From Kineosporia corallincola (GTDB lineage: Bacteria; Actinomycetota; Actinomycetes; Actinomycetales; Kineosporiaceae), in the NCBI RefSeq assembly GCF_018499875.1, contig NZ_JAHBAY010000023.1:28657-92656 (forward strand): a stretch of 64,000 nucleotides of DNA. The letters run 5' to 3'. Both the position numbers and the translations under genes were made by a program. Numbering within the stretch: the first letter of the stretch is position 1; every line of letters begins with the position of its first letter. A model generated the notes under the pieces. It was given only the letters and a program-made list of their open reading frames with translations, did not search any database and was not told where the DNA came from. Of this stretch, positions 35,964 through 45,070 are shown piece by piece.

Positions 35964-36878
35964 CTACACTTTGAGGTATCGCTGGAGGGCAAGGAAGGCC
36001 GACACGCCAGCGATGCCGAGACCGATCACGAAGAGCCACGGCACGACGCTCAGCGCGTCAGCCACCCCCACGTAGTTCGTGAAGGTCAGCTGCTGCGCGA
36101 GGCGTCCCTGGATCTGGAACTTGGTCACCGCGACCAGGGCGACCGAGGCCAGGAGGGCGCCGACTGCGGCGGCGATCATGCTCTCCAGGATGAACGGCAG
36201 CTGGATGAAGAAGTTGGACGCACCGACCAGCCGCATGATGCCGGTCTCCCGGCGACGGGTGAAGGCCGTCAGCCGGATCGTGGTCGCGACCAGCAGCACC
36301 GAACACAGCAGCGTCACGATGGCGAGCATCCAGGAGCCCAGCTTCAGCTGGTTCAGCAGCGCGAACAGCCGGTCCAGCACCTTGTTCTGGCTCTCCACCG
36401 ACTCCACGCCCGCGCGCTCGGCGAAGGCGTCGGCCACCACCTGGTACTGCTCCGGGTTCTTCAGATCGATGCGGTAGGACTCGGGCATCTGGTCGACCGT
36501 CACGTTCTCGGCCAGAGCACTGTCCTTGTACTGCTCCTTGAAGTGGTCGTAGGCCTGCTGCCGGGTCTCGAAGTAGACCGAGTCGATGTAGGCGGCCAGC
36601 GCCGGCGCCTTCAGGTCGGCCTGGATCTGCTCCTTCTGCGCCTCGGTGACGGCACCGTCGGCGCAGGTGGCGGCGGTGGAGACCTTGTCACACAGGAAGA
36701 TCGAGACCTGGACGCGGTCGTACCAGTAGTCCTTCATGGTGTCGACCTGGCGCTGGGCCAGGAACCCGAGGCCTACCAGGAACAGCGACACCACGGTGAC
36801 CAGGACGACCGAGATGGCCATCGCGATGTTGCGGCGAAGGCCGATGATGATCTCATCGAGAATGAACTGAAAACGCAT
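35964..36878 (-). CDS. ftsX: Cell division protein FtsX (permease-like)
   Basis: A 304-residue membrane protein: a membrane segment at about 20-45, a large extracellular loop, then three C-terminal membrane segments with the FtsX/MacB signature. It forms an ABC-like complex with FtsE that controls peptidoglycan hydrolases at division. It is 30 bp after ftsE. Confidence 0.96.
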   Translation of the reverse strand: MRFQFILDEIIIGLRRNIAMAISVVLVTVVSLFLVGLGFLAQRQVDTMKDYWYDRVQVSIFLCDKVSTAATCADGAVTEAQKEQIQADLKAPALAAYIDSVYFETRQQAYDHFKEQYKDSALAENVTVDQMPESYRIDLKNPEQYQVVADAFAERAGVESVESQNKVLDRLFALLNQLKLGSWMLAIVTLLCSVLLVATTIRLTAFTRRRETGIMRLVGASNFFIQLPFILESMIAAAVGALLASVALVAVTKFQIQGRLAQQLTFTNYVGVADALSVVPWLFVIGLGIAGVSAFLALQRYLKV

Positions 36879-36908
36879 GTCTTCGTCAGTTGCTTTCTAC
36901 CAGGGCCG

Positions 36909-37598
36909 TCAGCGGGAGTAGCCGTAAACGCCGGCGGTCTCGTCGCGCAGCATGTTGCCGTTCTCCAGCTCGATCACGCGCTTGCGCATCTGGTTGACGA
37001 TCTCGTGGTCGTGGGTGGCCATGACGATCGTCGTACCGGTCTTGTTGATCCGGTCGAGCAACCGCATGATGCCCACGCTCGTGTTCGGGTCGAGGTTTCC
37101 GGTGGGCTCGTCGGCCAGCAGGATCGCCGGCCGGTTCACGAAGGCCCGGGCGATCGCCACACGCTGTTGCTCACCACCGGACAGCTCGTGCGGGAACCGC
37201 TGTTCCTTGCCCGCCAGACCGACCAGCTCGAGCACCTCGGGGACGGTGTGCGCGATGGCGTGCCGGGGCTTACCGATGACCTGCAACGCGAACGCGACGT
37301 TCTCGAAAACCGTCTTGTTCGGCAGCAGGCGGAAGTCCTGGAACACCGCGCCGATGGTGCGGCGCAGATGGGGAACCTTCCAGCTGGACAGTTTCGCCAC
37401 GTCCTTGCCGGAGACCCGGACCACACCCTTGGTGGCCTTCTCCTCACGCAAAGCCAGGCGCAGGAAGGTGGACTTGCCCGACCCGGAAGCCCCCACGAGG
37501 AAGACGAATTCACCCTTGCCCACCTCGATGGAGACCGAGTTCAGGGCAGGGTGTTTGGAACCGGGGTAGACCTTGGTGACGTCATCGAATCGGATCAC
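36909..37598 (-). CDS. ftsE: Cell division ATP-binding protein FtsE
   Basis: A 229-residue ABC ATPase: Walker [10 protein letters not shown] (36-44), signature LSGGEQ (139-144) and Walker B ILLADEP. It binds FtsX on the cytoplasmic face. It starts at GTG. It follows prfB after a terminator, so it probably has its own promoter in the 37599-37756 gap. Confidence 0.97.
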   Translation of the reverse strand: MIRFDDVTKVYPGSKHPALNSVSIEVGKGEFVFLVGASGSGKSTFLRLALREEKATKGVVRVSGKDVAKLSSWKVPHLRRTIGAVFQDFRLLPNKTVFENVAFALQVIGKPRHAIAHTVPEVLELVGLAGKEQRFPHELSGGEQQRVAIARAFVNRPAILLADEPTGNLDPNTSVGIMRLLDRINKTGTTIVMATHDHEIVNQMRKRVIELENGNMLRDETAGVYGYSR

Positions 37599-37756
37599 GG
37601 CTCAGACCTCGGCCGCCGTCGGGGACTGGGAAGTTGCACGCGGCCGGGACTGAGTTTAGGGGGCAGTGAGAGTACCGAGGTGAACGTTGCAGGCAGCGGT
37701 GCGTTGCCGGGGTGAAGCTGTGCAGCTCCTGTGCCTTTTCCGCGGGGCAAACAACA

Positions 37757-37796
37757 ATGGACGACGGGGAGCACGCACGCGCTCCCCGTCGTCCAT
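37757..37796 (-). terminator. Terminator of prfB
   Basis: A perfect 16-bp stem (left arm ATGGACGACGGGGAGC) with an 8-base loop is followed on the minus strand by the T-rich TGTTGTTTG. It lies 10 bp after the prfB stop. Confidence 0.9.
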
Positions 37797-37805
37797 CGCT
37801 GGGAA

Positions 37806-38915
37806 CTAGGCCGACTGCTCCTGCGACTTGCGCCAGCGGATGCCGGACTCGAGGAACTCGTCGATCGCGCCGTCGAACACGGCCGACGGGTTGCCGGACT
37901 CCTGCTCGGTGCGCAGATCCTTCACCATCTGGTACGGGTGCAGCACGTAGGAACGCATCTGGTTGCCCCAGCTGGAGCCGCCGTCACCCTTCAGCCCGTC
38001 CAGCTCGGCCTGTCGGTCCTGGCGGGCCTTCTCCAGCAGCTTGGCCTGGAGCACGCGCATCGCCGAGGCCTTGTTCTGAAGCTGCGACTTCTCGTTCTGG
38101 CAGGTCACGACGATGCCGGTGGGGATGTGCGTGAGCCGGACCGCGGAGTCGGTGGTGTTGACGGACTGACCACCCGGACCCGAGGACCGGTAGACGTCGA
38201 CGCGGATGTCGTTCTCCGGGACGTCGATGTGGTCGGTCTCGGCCACGACCGGCAGCACCTCGACGCCGGCGAACGACGTCTGCCGCCGCCCCTGGTTGTC
38301 GAACGGGCTGATCCGCACCAGCCGGTGGGTGCCCTGCTCGACCGAGAGCGTGCCGTAGGCGTAGGGAGCGTCCACGCGGAAGGTGGCGGACTTCAGCCCC
38401 GCCTCCTCGGCGTAGGAGGTGTCGTAGACCTCGGTCTTGTACTGGTGCCGCTCGGCCCAGCGCAGGTACATCCGCAGAAGCATCTCGGCGAAGTCGGCGG
38501 CGTCCACACCGCCGGCCTCGGACCGGATCGTGACCACGGCCTCGCGGGAGTCGTACTCGCCGGAGAGCAGGGTGCGAACCTCCAGCTCGCCCAGCGCCTT
38601 CTGCACCGAGCGCAGTTCGTCCTCGGCCTCGGCCATGGTGTCCGCGTCGTCGGCCTCCTCGGCCAGCTCGACCAGCGTCTCCAGGTCGTCGACCCGCGAG
38701 CCCATCTTCTCCAGACGGTCGAGCTGAGCCTGACCGTGGGAGAGCTGCGACGTGACGACCTGGGCCTTCTCCGGGTCGTCCCACAGGTCGGGGGCCGCGG
38801 CCTGTTCGGAGAGATCGGCGATGTCGGAGCGCAGCTGATCCAGATCGCTCACCTTGAGGATGGAGTCCAGGGTGGTGCGCAGTGCGCGGATCTCACTGGG
38901 GAAGTCGATGGCCAC
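37806..38915 (-). CDS. prfB: Peptide chain release factor 2
   Basis: A 369-residue release factor recognising UGA and UAA stops. It has the RF2 anticodon-like SPF tripeptide (203-205) and the catalytic GGQ (248-250). The gene is one uninterrupted frame: the programmed +1 frameshift used by many bacteria is absent, as is usual in actinobacteria. It starts at GTG with no clear ribosome-binding site, so it may be leaderless. Confidence 0.97.
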   Translation of the reverse strand: MAIDFPSEIRALRTTLDSILKVSDLDQLRSDIADLSEQAAAPDLWDDPEKAQVVTSQLSHGQAQLDRLEKMGSRVDDLETLVELAEEADDADTMAEAEDELRSVQKALGELEVRTLLSGEYDSREAVVTIRSEAGGVDAADFAEMLLRMYLRWAERHQYKTEVYDTSYAEEAGLKSATFRVDAPYAYGTLSVEQGTHRLVRISPFDNQGRRQTSFAGVEVLPVVAETDHIDVPENDIRVDVYRSSGPGGQSVNTTDSAVRLTHIPTGIVVTCQNEKSQLQNKASAMRVLQAKLLEKARQDRQAELDGLKGDGGSSWGNQMRSYVLHPYQMVKDLRTEQESGNPSAVFDGAIDEFLESGIRWRKSQEQSA

Positions 38916-39392
38916 GTTGATCGAGGTTACGCGGTGTCCGGCCGAAACACAGATTCGGCATGTCGATCCGCGCCTGCCGGTGGCGACGACGCTGCACTGT
39001 TGTTGCAGGCGTCACACTTTTAACCCTTTGGGTTACGAATGCCCGTTTTACAGTGATTGAGGACGACGAACCAGCTCACCCCGAAGAACCAGGGTTTCGA
39101 GCGGCGCGGCGTCTGCGGCGGGCTCCCGGCCGCGCGTCCTGGTTCAACGCCGGACGCGCGGCTGGGCTCCAACTCCCACAGGGGCTCCCATTCCCCGATC
39201 CCCGGCTCGCTCTCACACGTTCCGGTTCACGCGCACAACTCTGCCCCGGGTGCGGCGGGTGCGCATCTTGAGATGCGCGACGGACCGGGCTCACTTCCGC
39301 CGCGGCTCCCACTTGACGGAAAGCCACACGCCGGAAGCGGTTCCACCGCCCACAGGAGGGCGGCCGGTTCGATCCGTCTTATTCGATCCGCC
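38916..39392. other. Gap of about 480 bp between prfB and the XRE gene
   Basis: No convincing gene was found. It probably holds the prfB promoter. GAACCAGG (39086-39093) and CCTGGTTC (39138-39145) are perfect inverted copies enclosing GC-rich sequence that could fold further, so a structured RNA or the terminator of the XRE gene may lie here. Confidence 0.5.
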
Positions 39393-39635
39393 TTAAAGGC
39401 CCAGCGAATCCAGATCGTCGGGCGCGGCGCCACGACACAGATCGGCGAAGGTGACCTGCAAGGCACGGCAGATCAGCGGGATCTCCTGCACATGAATGCG
39501 CCGGTTGCCCTTCTCGGCATCATGAGCCTGGCTCAGAGACCAGCCCACCAGCTTGCCGAACTCCTCCTGGGTCAACCCCAGTCGCGACCGCTCCCCGCGG
39601 ATGTTCCGCGCCACGATCCGCCCCAGGTCCACCAT
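39393..39635 (-). CDS. Small XRE-family DNA-binding protein
   Basis: An 80-residue helix-turn-helix protein: RSRLGLTQEEFGKLVGWSLSQ is the recognition unit of a Cro/C1-type domain and it covers most of the protein. It stands alone, with no toxin or phage genes nearby. The target is unknown. Confidence 0.85.
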   Translation of the reverse strand: MVDLGRIVARNIRGERSRLGLTQEEFGKLVGWSLSQAHDAEKGNRRIHVQEIPLICRALQVTFADLCRGAAPDDLDSLGL

Positions 39636-40450
39636 TCGCCCGACCGTAGGCGGCAGCGCAGCTCAGGGAGTAGCAGAAAGCGGCGTGACTACGGATTTTC
39701 CCGAACGATATGGTAAATTGCCGATCTGTTCGCGGTAATCCAGATACAGCGAACATCCCAGGATCGCCGGCCACCCGTTCTGGCGATCATGTCCCGGCCC
39801 GCCAGTCACCCCGTTCTGGCGGGCCGGGACCCTCACCCCACGGGAATGCCTGCCACACCGTCCACCCCCTTCCCTTCATGCCCCACCTCGTGACCTACTC
39901 CCGTCACACAAGTCGGCACGCCCCACCCTCACCGGGCACCCTCACCCCACCGCACACCTTCCCTTCCCCGCGCGCCCTCGCCCCGCCGCACGCTCGCCTC
40001 ATCACACCCTCACCCCGCCGCGCACTTTCCCCGACGCACGCGGTTCCACATCCTCCGCCCCCTGCCCCGCCCTCTGCCCTTCGCCCTCTGCCTCCGCTTC
40101 TGCCTTTGCCTCCGCCTCCGCTTCTGCCTCCGCTTCTGCCTCTGCCTCCGCCTCCGCTTCTGCCTCTGCCTCCGCCTCCGCTTCTGCCTCCGCTTCTGCC
40201 TCCGCTTCTGCCTCCGCTTCTGCCTCCGCTTCTGCCTCCGCTTCTGCCTCCGCTTCTGCCTCCGCCTCTGCCCATCCTCTGGATCGCCGCCCATCCGACC
40301 CCAATGAGCGACCGTCGTTCCGCCTGTCAGCGCGCTCCTATCTCCTCCAAGAAACGGCAATATCTCCGCCTCACCTCGTAGCAGCCACCTCGCCCCACTC
40401 CGCTACTCCCGCTCAAGGCGGCCACGAGGACTGGCTCCGGGAAAGAGAGC
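39636..40450. other. Gap of about 800 bp with low-complexity DNA
   Basis: No convincing gene was found. Frames through it are proline/leucine-rich or alanine/glutamate-rich and look like repeat translations. It contains imperfect CACCCTCACCCC-type repeats (about 39860-40040) and the 12-mer minisatellite. The left end probably holds the XRE promoter. Confidence 0.7.
40083..40271. repeat. 12-mer minisatellite GCCTCCGCTTCT
   Basis: About 190 bp of tandem hexamer-based repeats. From about 40171 to 40260 the 12-bp unit GCCTCCGCTTCT is nearly perfect for seven copies; earlier copies vary by single C/T changes. One strand is almost all pyrimidine with a G every six bases. All three minus-strand frames are open through it (Ala-Glu, Gly-Gly-Arg-Ser and Arg-Gln-Lys repeats), which is expected of such a repeat and is not evidence of a gene. 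Confidence 0.95.
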
Positions 40451-40927
40451 TCAGGGTCCGGCCTCTCGTGCCGTCGCCCGGCTGGTCGCGTGCAGCGGCA
40501 CCCCACCTGACCAACGTCGCACCACCAGCCCCACGAGCGGAATCTGGGCACGTCCGGTCAGCGTCACCTCGGCTGTGGTTCCTTGGAGGGCTCCGGTCGG
40601 GCCGGCCAGATCCACCTCCAGATTTCTCACGGCATCCGGATTCCGCTGGAGATAGTCACGGGCAGCAGCCCTCACCGACTCGTCCGACAGCAGAACCGGA
40701 AGTTCTCCCGCCCCTGTCTCGTAGAAGGCGTTCTCGTCCAATGCGTCGGCAGCATCCAGCGCGACAGCATCAGCCAGGGCATGCAACTCCTGGCGACGGA
40801 GGTGCAGCGCGGTGATGTCCACGGTGATCAGCACGAGCAACAGGGCCAGAGCCACGAATCCCGCCGTCAACGGCACGATCTGCCCTGAGTCATTCAGCGG
40901 CGCCCGTCTCATGTCCGGAGGCATCAT
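40451..40927 (-). CDS. TadE/TadG-like pilus assembly protein
   Basis: A 158-residue protein with one N-terminal membrane segment (VALALLLVLITVDITALHLRR) preceded by a DSGQIVPLTA motif, as in the TadG-related/Rv3655c-like group that follows TadE genes. It is the last gene of the Tad operon. The ATG overlaps the previous stop (ATGA). Confidence 0.85.
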   Translation of the reverse strand: MMPPDMRRAPLNDSGQIVPLTAGFVALALLLVLITVDITALHLRRQELHALADAVALDAADALDENAFYETGAGELPVLLSDESVRAAARDYLQRNPDAVRNLEVDLAGPTGALQGTTAEVTLTGRAQIPLVGLVVRRWSGGVPLHATSRATAREAGP

Positions 40928-41376
40928 GAGCCGAAGTCCCTGAACCGATCGACGGTCTCGACCTGATCAGCCCTGACAACGACATGGGCCCGCACCGCCT
41001 CCGCGAACCCGGTCGGCAGCCACGGAAAGCGCGCCTCGATCTGCACCTCGACCATCACCTGCCCTCCTGATGTCAGACACGGCGATCTGTTACAGGAAAT
41101 GTCGAGCTTTCCCTCATCCGTGCGAAACCCGTGATCCTGCAATGCCAGTTCGGTCACCCTGGCAGCACGCTCACGCGCAGCTTCATCATCGTCAGCGGTG
41201 ACGAAGGCGCGGGTAGCCTCACGGACCGCTCCCCCGGCGGCGAACGAGGCAGCTTGCACCCGGCCGAGCACCAACACGAGGTACGCCACCGGCAGGAGCA
41301 GAAGCATCCCCAATGCCACGAATTCGATGACTGCCGAACCTCGTTCGAGGGTCTCGTGCCGACCACGTCGCTTCAT
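40924..41376 (-). CDS. TadE-family pilus assembly protein
   Basis: A 150-residue pseudopilin-like protein: ERGSAVIEFVALGMLLLLPV is the typical Gly/Ser-xx-xx-E-F TadE start before a single membrane segment. It probably sits in the membrane as a minor pilin. ATGA overlaps with both neighbours show tight coupling. Confidence 0.9.
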   Translation of the reverse strand: MKRRGRHETLERGSAVIEFVALGMLLLLPVAYLVLVLGRVQAASFAAGGAVREATRAFVTADDDEAARERAARVTELALQDHGFRTDEGKLDISCNRSPCLTSGGQVMVEVQIEARFPWLPTGFAEAVRAHVVVRADQVETVDRFRDFGS

Positions 41377-41759
41377 GACGACTCAGCGAAAGCATGACCG
41401 GCAACGCTCGCACCACGACCGGCACCGATCAGCCCGAGAATCGGTAACGGCGCTACCACACGTACCTCGATCACCGTGGCACCGCCCAGATCCATCTCGT
41501 TGGCCGTCACCTGCTGCGCGTAGACCTCTGACAGCTCCTCCCGGATGAGCGATCTGGTTCTGTCGGCGCCCGCCTGCGGATCCTGATCGGAGAGCGCGCC
41601 GTACCTGGCGCCCTGCACGGCACAATCGACCAGCACGTTACGCACATGCACGATCAGAGCCAATTGCAGAAGCGACAGGAACACGAACACCAGCAAGCTC
41701 CCTACCAGCACAAAATCGACTACAGCAGAGCCAGTTTCGCGATCGTGTGTTGGCAGCAT
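41373..41759 (-). CDS. TadE-family pilus assembly protein
   Basis: A 128-residue second TadE-like protein: TGSAVVDFVLVGSLLVFVFLSLLQ is the TadE start, with Asp in place of the usual Glu. It lies between the pilin-like gene and the other TadE gene. Confidence 0.9.
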   Translation of the reverse strand: MLPTHDRETGSAVVDFVLVGSLLVFVFLSLLQLALIVHVRNVLVDCAVQGARYGALSDQDPQAGADRTRSLIREELSEVYAQQVTANEMDLGGATVIEVRVVAPLPILGLIGAGRGASVAGHAFAESS

Positions 41760-41762
41760 GCC

Positions 41763-42011
41763 TCAGGGCCCGCCAACAACGTTGTCGACAGCGTCGTTGA
41801 AAACCTGCACGAGGCGGGGACCGGCGGCTGCCCACAAGGTGACGACCAGGCCGGCGGACATCAAGGTGACCAACACCCAACCGGGAACATCACCCCGGTC
41901 ATCCCCCTGGTCCAGCCTCTGCCGAAGGGCGTGAATCCTGGTGACCGCCGCAGCCGTGCCACGGTGCCGGAGCCGCTGCGACCATCCTGCCGCCCGAGTC
42001 ATGATGAGCAT
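41763..42011 (-). CDS. Putative Flp-type prepilin
   Basis: An 82-residue protein with a charged 40-residue leader, then GWVLVTLMSAGLVVTLWAAA, a hydrophobic pilin-like helix, and a short tail. The position between TadC and TadE genes is where the major pilin lies in other actinobacteria. The usual Glu at position 5 of the mature pilin is not seen, so it may be a divergent or non-processed form. It starts at the first ATG, 7 bases after GGGGA. Confidence 0.7.
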   Translation of the reverse strand: MLIMTRAAGWSQRLRHRGTAAAVTRIHALRQRLDQGDDRGDVPGWVLVTLMSAGLVVTLWAAAGPRLVQVFNDAVDNVVGGP

Positions 42012-42046
42012 GAAGTTATCCCCGTTTCGTAATCTGTCGTGGTGGG

Positions 42047-42973
42047 TCAGACAGTGATTTCCAGGACGGCGAGGCCTGGAAAGAGCGCGAACAGCACGGT
42101 GACCGGAAGAATCAGGAAGACCACCGGCACCATGGCCGCGATCTCGCGTCGTCCACCGGATTCCATCAGCCGGCGTTTCGTGAGTTCACGAACGTCTTGC
42201 GCCTGGGCCCGAAGCACATCAGCGAGTGGCGTGCCGCGCTCGATCGCGATCACGATGCCGTCGACGAAACGGGCGAGACTCGGGATCGACGTGCGCGCGG
42301 CAAGTTGGTTGAGCGCGTCGGTGAGCGAGCTACCCGTGCGGGCGTCGGCCAGAGTGCGGGCGATCTCGGCCGCCAGCTCACCACGGCTGGTGCGGGCCAC
42401 CCGATCCAGGGCACCGAGCGGCCCTTCTCCCGCCCCGACCGCGAGCGCGAGAATCTCGGCCACGGCGGGGAACTCCGTCAGGATTCGCTCTTCCCGGCGC
42501 CGGACCTGCCAGGTCAGGAGCTGATCGCGGCCCAGCACCCCGAGCAGCGCACCGATCAGCACCATTCCCACGAGTGACACCAGGCTGAGACCGTTCCGAG
42601 CCGCGATCAGAGCGGCCACAGCAGCACCGAGCCCTGCCCCGGCCACCCCCGCAATCACCTGTTGTGCTCGGAACTGCTCCAGCGAGAACCCGGAACCCAG
42701 CTGCGCGATGCGTCTTTCGGCCGAGGCAGTGCCACCACTCACGCGGCCGGCCCAGCCCGATGCCGTGGTCAGCAAGAACTGTGCCAGCTCATGCGGCACG
42801 GACCCGGGCATATCCGAGATGGCCTGCGCATCCGTTCCCGGCAGCCGGGCGCCCCGGAGATATGGCGTCAGACGCTGCTCCAGCGAAGGATCTCGATGCC
42901 ATGGCACACCGAGCAGAATCAGCCAGACCCCGATTCCGGCCAGGCAACCGACGAGAGCACCGACGGCTGACAT
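42047..42973 (-). CDS. Tad pilus membrane protein (TadC/GspF type)
   Basis: A 308-residue polytopic membrane protein with a type II secretion system F domain (about 170-280: EFPAVAEILALAVGAGEG, DALNQLAARTSIPSL). It forms the inner-membrane platform with the TadB-like protein. The ATG overlaps the TadB-type stop by one base. Confidence 0.9.
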   Translation of the reverse strand: MSAVGALVGCLAGIGVWLILLGVPWHRDPSLEQRLTPYLRGARLPGTDAQAISDMPGSVPHELAQFLLTTASGWAGRVSGGTASAERRIAQLGSGFSLEQFRAQQVIAGVAGAGLGAAVAALIAARNGLSLVSLVGMVLIGALLGVLGRDQLLTWQVRRREERILTEFPAVAEILALAVGAGEGPLGALDRVARTSRGELAAEIARTLADARTGSSLTDALNQLAARTSIPSLARFVDGIVIAIERGTPLADVLRAQAQDVRELTKRRLMESGGRREIAAMVPVVFLILPVTVLFALFPGLAVLEITV

Positions 42974-43836
42974 CAGCGAAGCACCCGCCGTTCTTCGGGG
43001 AGCCGCCCGATCACGGTCATCAGGCGGTAGGCGAGCACGCACAGAGCCGCCCCGACGGCCAGGACCACGCTTCCGGTGGCGCTCTCGTAGGCCTGGACCG
43101 ACTCGGGTTTCGTGGCCAGCAGGGCCAGGACCAGCCACGGCGCCGAGACCGCCAGCCGCGCCGCCGAAACGGTCCAGCTCTGCCTGGCCTCCAGCTCAGA
43201 ACGCACCCGGGCGTCATCACGCAGGAACATGGAGAGGCTGCGCAGCAACTTGCCCAGGTCCGACCCACCGACCTCACGGGTGATGCGCAATGCCTCACAG
43301 AGCCGGTCTCCGGTCGGATCGGCCAGCCTGCTCTTGAGCGTCTCGAGCGAGTCGCTGAAGCTACCCGTCAGCCGATAATCCCGGGCGAACGCCTGGAACG
43401 GCGGGCGCAGCGCCTCCGGCCCACGCTCGCCGAGTGCTCCCAGAGCGTCGGGCAGCGAGAGACCGGCCCGGACTCCGGAGGCGAGGTTGTCCACGGCATC
43501 GGGCCAGAACTCGCGAAGGCGTTCCCGTCGGCGCCGGGCCCGGGAGCGGACGAGAGCGTACGGCAGCCATCCGGCGATGACACCGAAACAGACTGCCAGA
43601 GAACGAACCCCGGTCAGGGCGAGAAGAAGCAGGCAGGCCCCGGCCATGGCCCCGGAACACAGGGTCAGGAAGGCCACCGGCGAGACGGACTGCAACCCGG
43701 CTTCCCTGAGGACGCCGCCGAGCCGCGCGAACGGCTTGCTGCCTGTGCCCTCCGACCTCAGTGGTTCCGCATGCCAGCAGGACCACCAGACGAGGAACAT
43801 GCCGACTCCTGCTGTCAGCCCGAGCAGCGCTCCCAC
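42973..43836 (-). CDS. Tad pilus membrane protein (TadB type)
   Basis: A 287-residue polytopic protein with the GspF-type domain (EFWPDAVDNLASGVRAGLSLPDAL, VGGSDLGKLLRSLS). I start at GTG 43836, where GGAGG lies seven bases upstream; the longer frame has no family similarity. It is four bases from the ATPase gene. Confidence 0.88.
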   Translation of the reverse strand: MGALLGLTAGVGMFLVWWSCWHAEPLRSEGTGSKPFARLGGVLREAGLQSVSPVAFLTLCSGAMAGACLLLLALTGVRSLAVCFGVIAGWLPYALVRSRARRRRERLREFWPDAVDNLASGVRAGLSLPDALGALGERGPEALRPPFQAFARDYRLTGSFSDSLETLKSRLADPTGDRLCEALRITREVGGSDLGKLLRSLSMFLRDDARVRSELEARQSWTVSAARLAVSAPWLVLALLATKPESVQAYESATGSVVLAVGAALCVLAYRLMTVIGRLPEERRVLR

Positions 43837-43840
43837 ACCA

Positions 43841-45070
43841 TCACCTCCAGCTACCACGGAGCAGCGTCGCCACATCGACACCGGCGCGTTCGTAGCGGTC
43901 GGGATGCGGCGGGAACCCCTCGGCCCGCACCAGGCGATCGTCGCGCCGGGTGAAGATGTCGGTGGTCTCGACCACGTCACCCTCGACCCGGCCCGGCACG
44001 CCGACGATCTCAGTCACGCGGCGACGGCCGTCACCGTCGAGTCGCATGTGGACGACCAGGTCGATCGAGCTGGCGACAGTCGGGACGATGAAGCGGGCGC
44101 TGACGTTCTCACCGGCCAGCAGCGGAAGGGTGCACATCTTGACCACGGCTTCGCGCGCCGAGTTCGCATGAAGGGTGGCCATGCCGGGAAGCCCGCTGTT
44201 CAGGGCCAGAAGTAAATCCAGGCTCTCAGCCTGTCTGACCTCGCCGACCACGATCCGGTTGGGCCGCATCCGCAATGCTTCTTTCACCAGCCGGCGCAGC
44301 GGAATCTCACCCGTTCCCTCCAGACTGGCCTGACGGCACTGCATCGCCACCGAATCGCGCAGTGGAGCACGCAACTCGAACACCTCTTCGCAGGTGATGA
44401 CCCGCTCGCGAGCCGGCACCGCTCCCAGCAGACAGTTGAGCATGGTCGTCTTGCCCGCCTGCGTGCCACCGGCCACCAGAATGTTCAGGCCGGCCACGAC
44501 CGATGCGCTGAGGAACTCAGCCGCCTGCGGGGTCAGCGTGCCCAGGGTGACGAGGTCGTCGAGGCGCGTGGAAACTACTGTGAATTTGCGGATGTTCACG
44601 GCGTAGGAGTGCCGGGTGATGTCCGGGATGACGACGTGCAGACGTGATCCGTCCGGGAGCATCGCGTCGACGAAAGGGCTGGCCAGGTCAACTCGGCGGC
44701 CGGAGAACTTCAGCATGCGCTCGACCAGGTCGCGTACTTCGGAGGCGCTCAGGATGGTCGTGGTCAGCTCGCTGACGCCTGAGCGTGCCACGAACAGCCG
44801 TCCCGGATCATTGATCCACAGTTCCTCGACCGACGGATCGTCGAGATAGGCTTGCAGAGCGCCGAATCCGGCCACTTCATCGATGACGCTCTTGACCGCC
44901 CGCCCGGTATCGGCGAGCGGTGGCAACGCCCGGATCAGCGAGCGCTCGTCGTACGCCGCCACCGCGGACTCGACCAGACGTCGCAACCCCGTCGAATCTC
45001 GCCCCGGGTCAATACCTTCCCGCCGGATGCGCTCACGAACCTCGTCCGACACGATCGAGACGGCATCCAT
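43841..45070 (-). CDS. Tad/Flp pilus assembly ATPase (CpaF/TadA)
   Basis: A 409-residue secretion ATPase: Walker A GGTQAGKTT, Asp-box/His-box region LRMRPNRIVVGEVR and TLHANSAREA. It powers Flp pilus assembly or a related secretion system. GGGAGGGGGA lies just before the ATG. It is the first gene of a seven-gene operon with almost no gaps. Confidence 0.95.
   Translation of the reverse strand: MDAVSIVSDEVRERIRREGIDPGRDSTGLRRLVESAVAAYDERSLIRALPPLADTGRAVKSVIDEVAGFGALQAYLDDPSVEELWINDPGRLFVARSGVSELTTTILSASEVRDLVERMLKFSGRRVDLASPFVDAMLPDGSRLHVVIPDITRHSYAVNIRKFTVVSTRLDDLVTLGTLTPQAAEFLSASVVAGLNILVAGGTQAGKTTMLNCLLGAVPARERVITCEEVFELRAPLRDSVAMQCRQASLEGTGEIPLRRLVKEALRMRPNRIVVGEVRQAESLDLLLALNSGLPGMATLHANSAREAVVKMCTLPLLAGENVSARFIVPTVASSIDLVVHMRLDGDGRRRVTEIVGVPGRVEGDVVETTDIFTRRDDRLVRAEGFPPHPDRYERAGVDVATLLRGSWR

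Noticed and set aside
37806..38915. Programmed frameshift in prfB
   Set aside because: The frame is continuous from the GTG start through both functional motifs, with no internal TGA near codon 25.
40002..40304. Alanine-glutamate repeat protein on the minus strand
   Set aside because: It is only the translation of the 12-mer minisatellite; all three frames are open there and no ribosome site or flanking domain exists.
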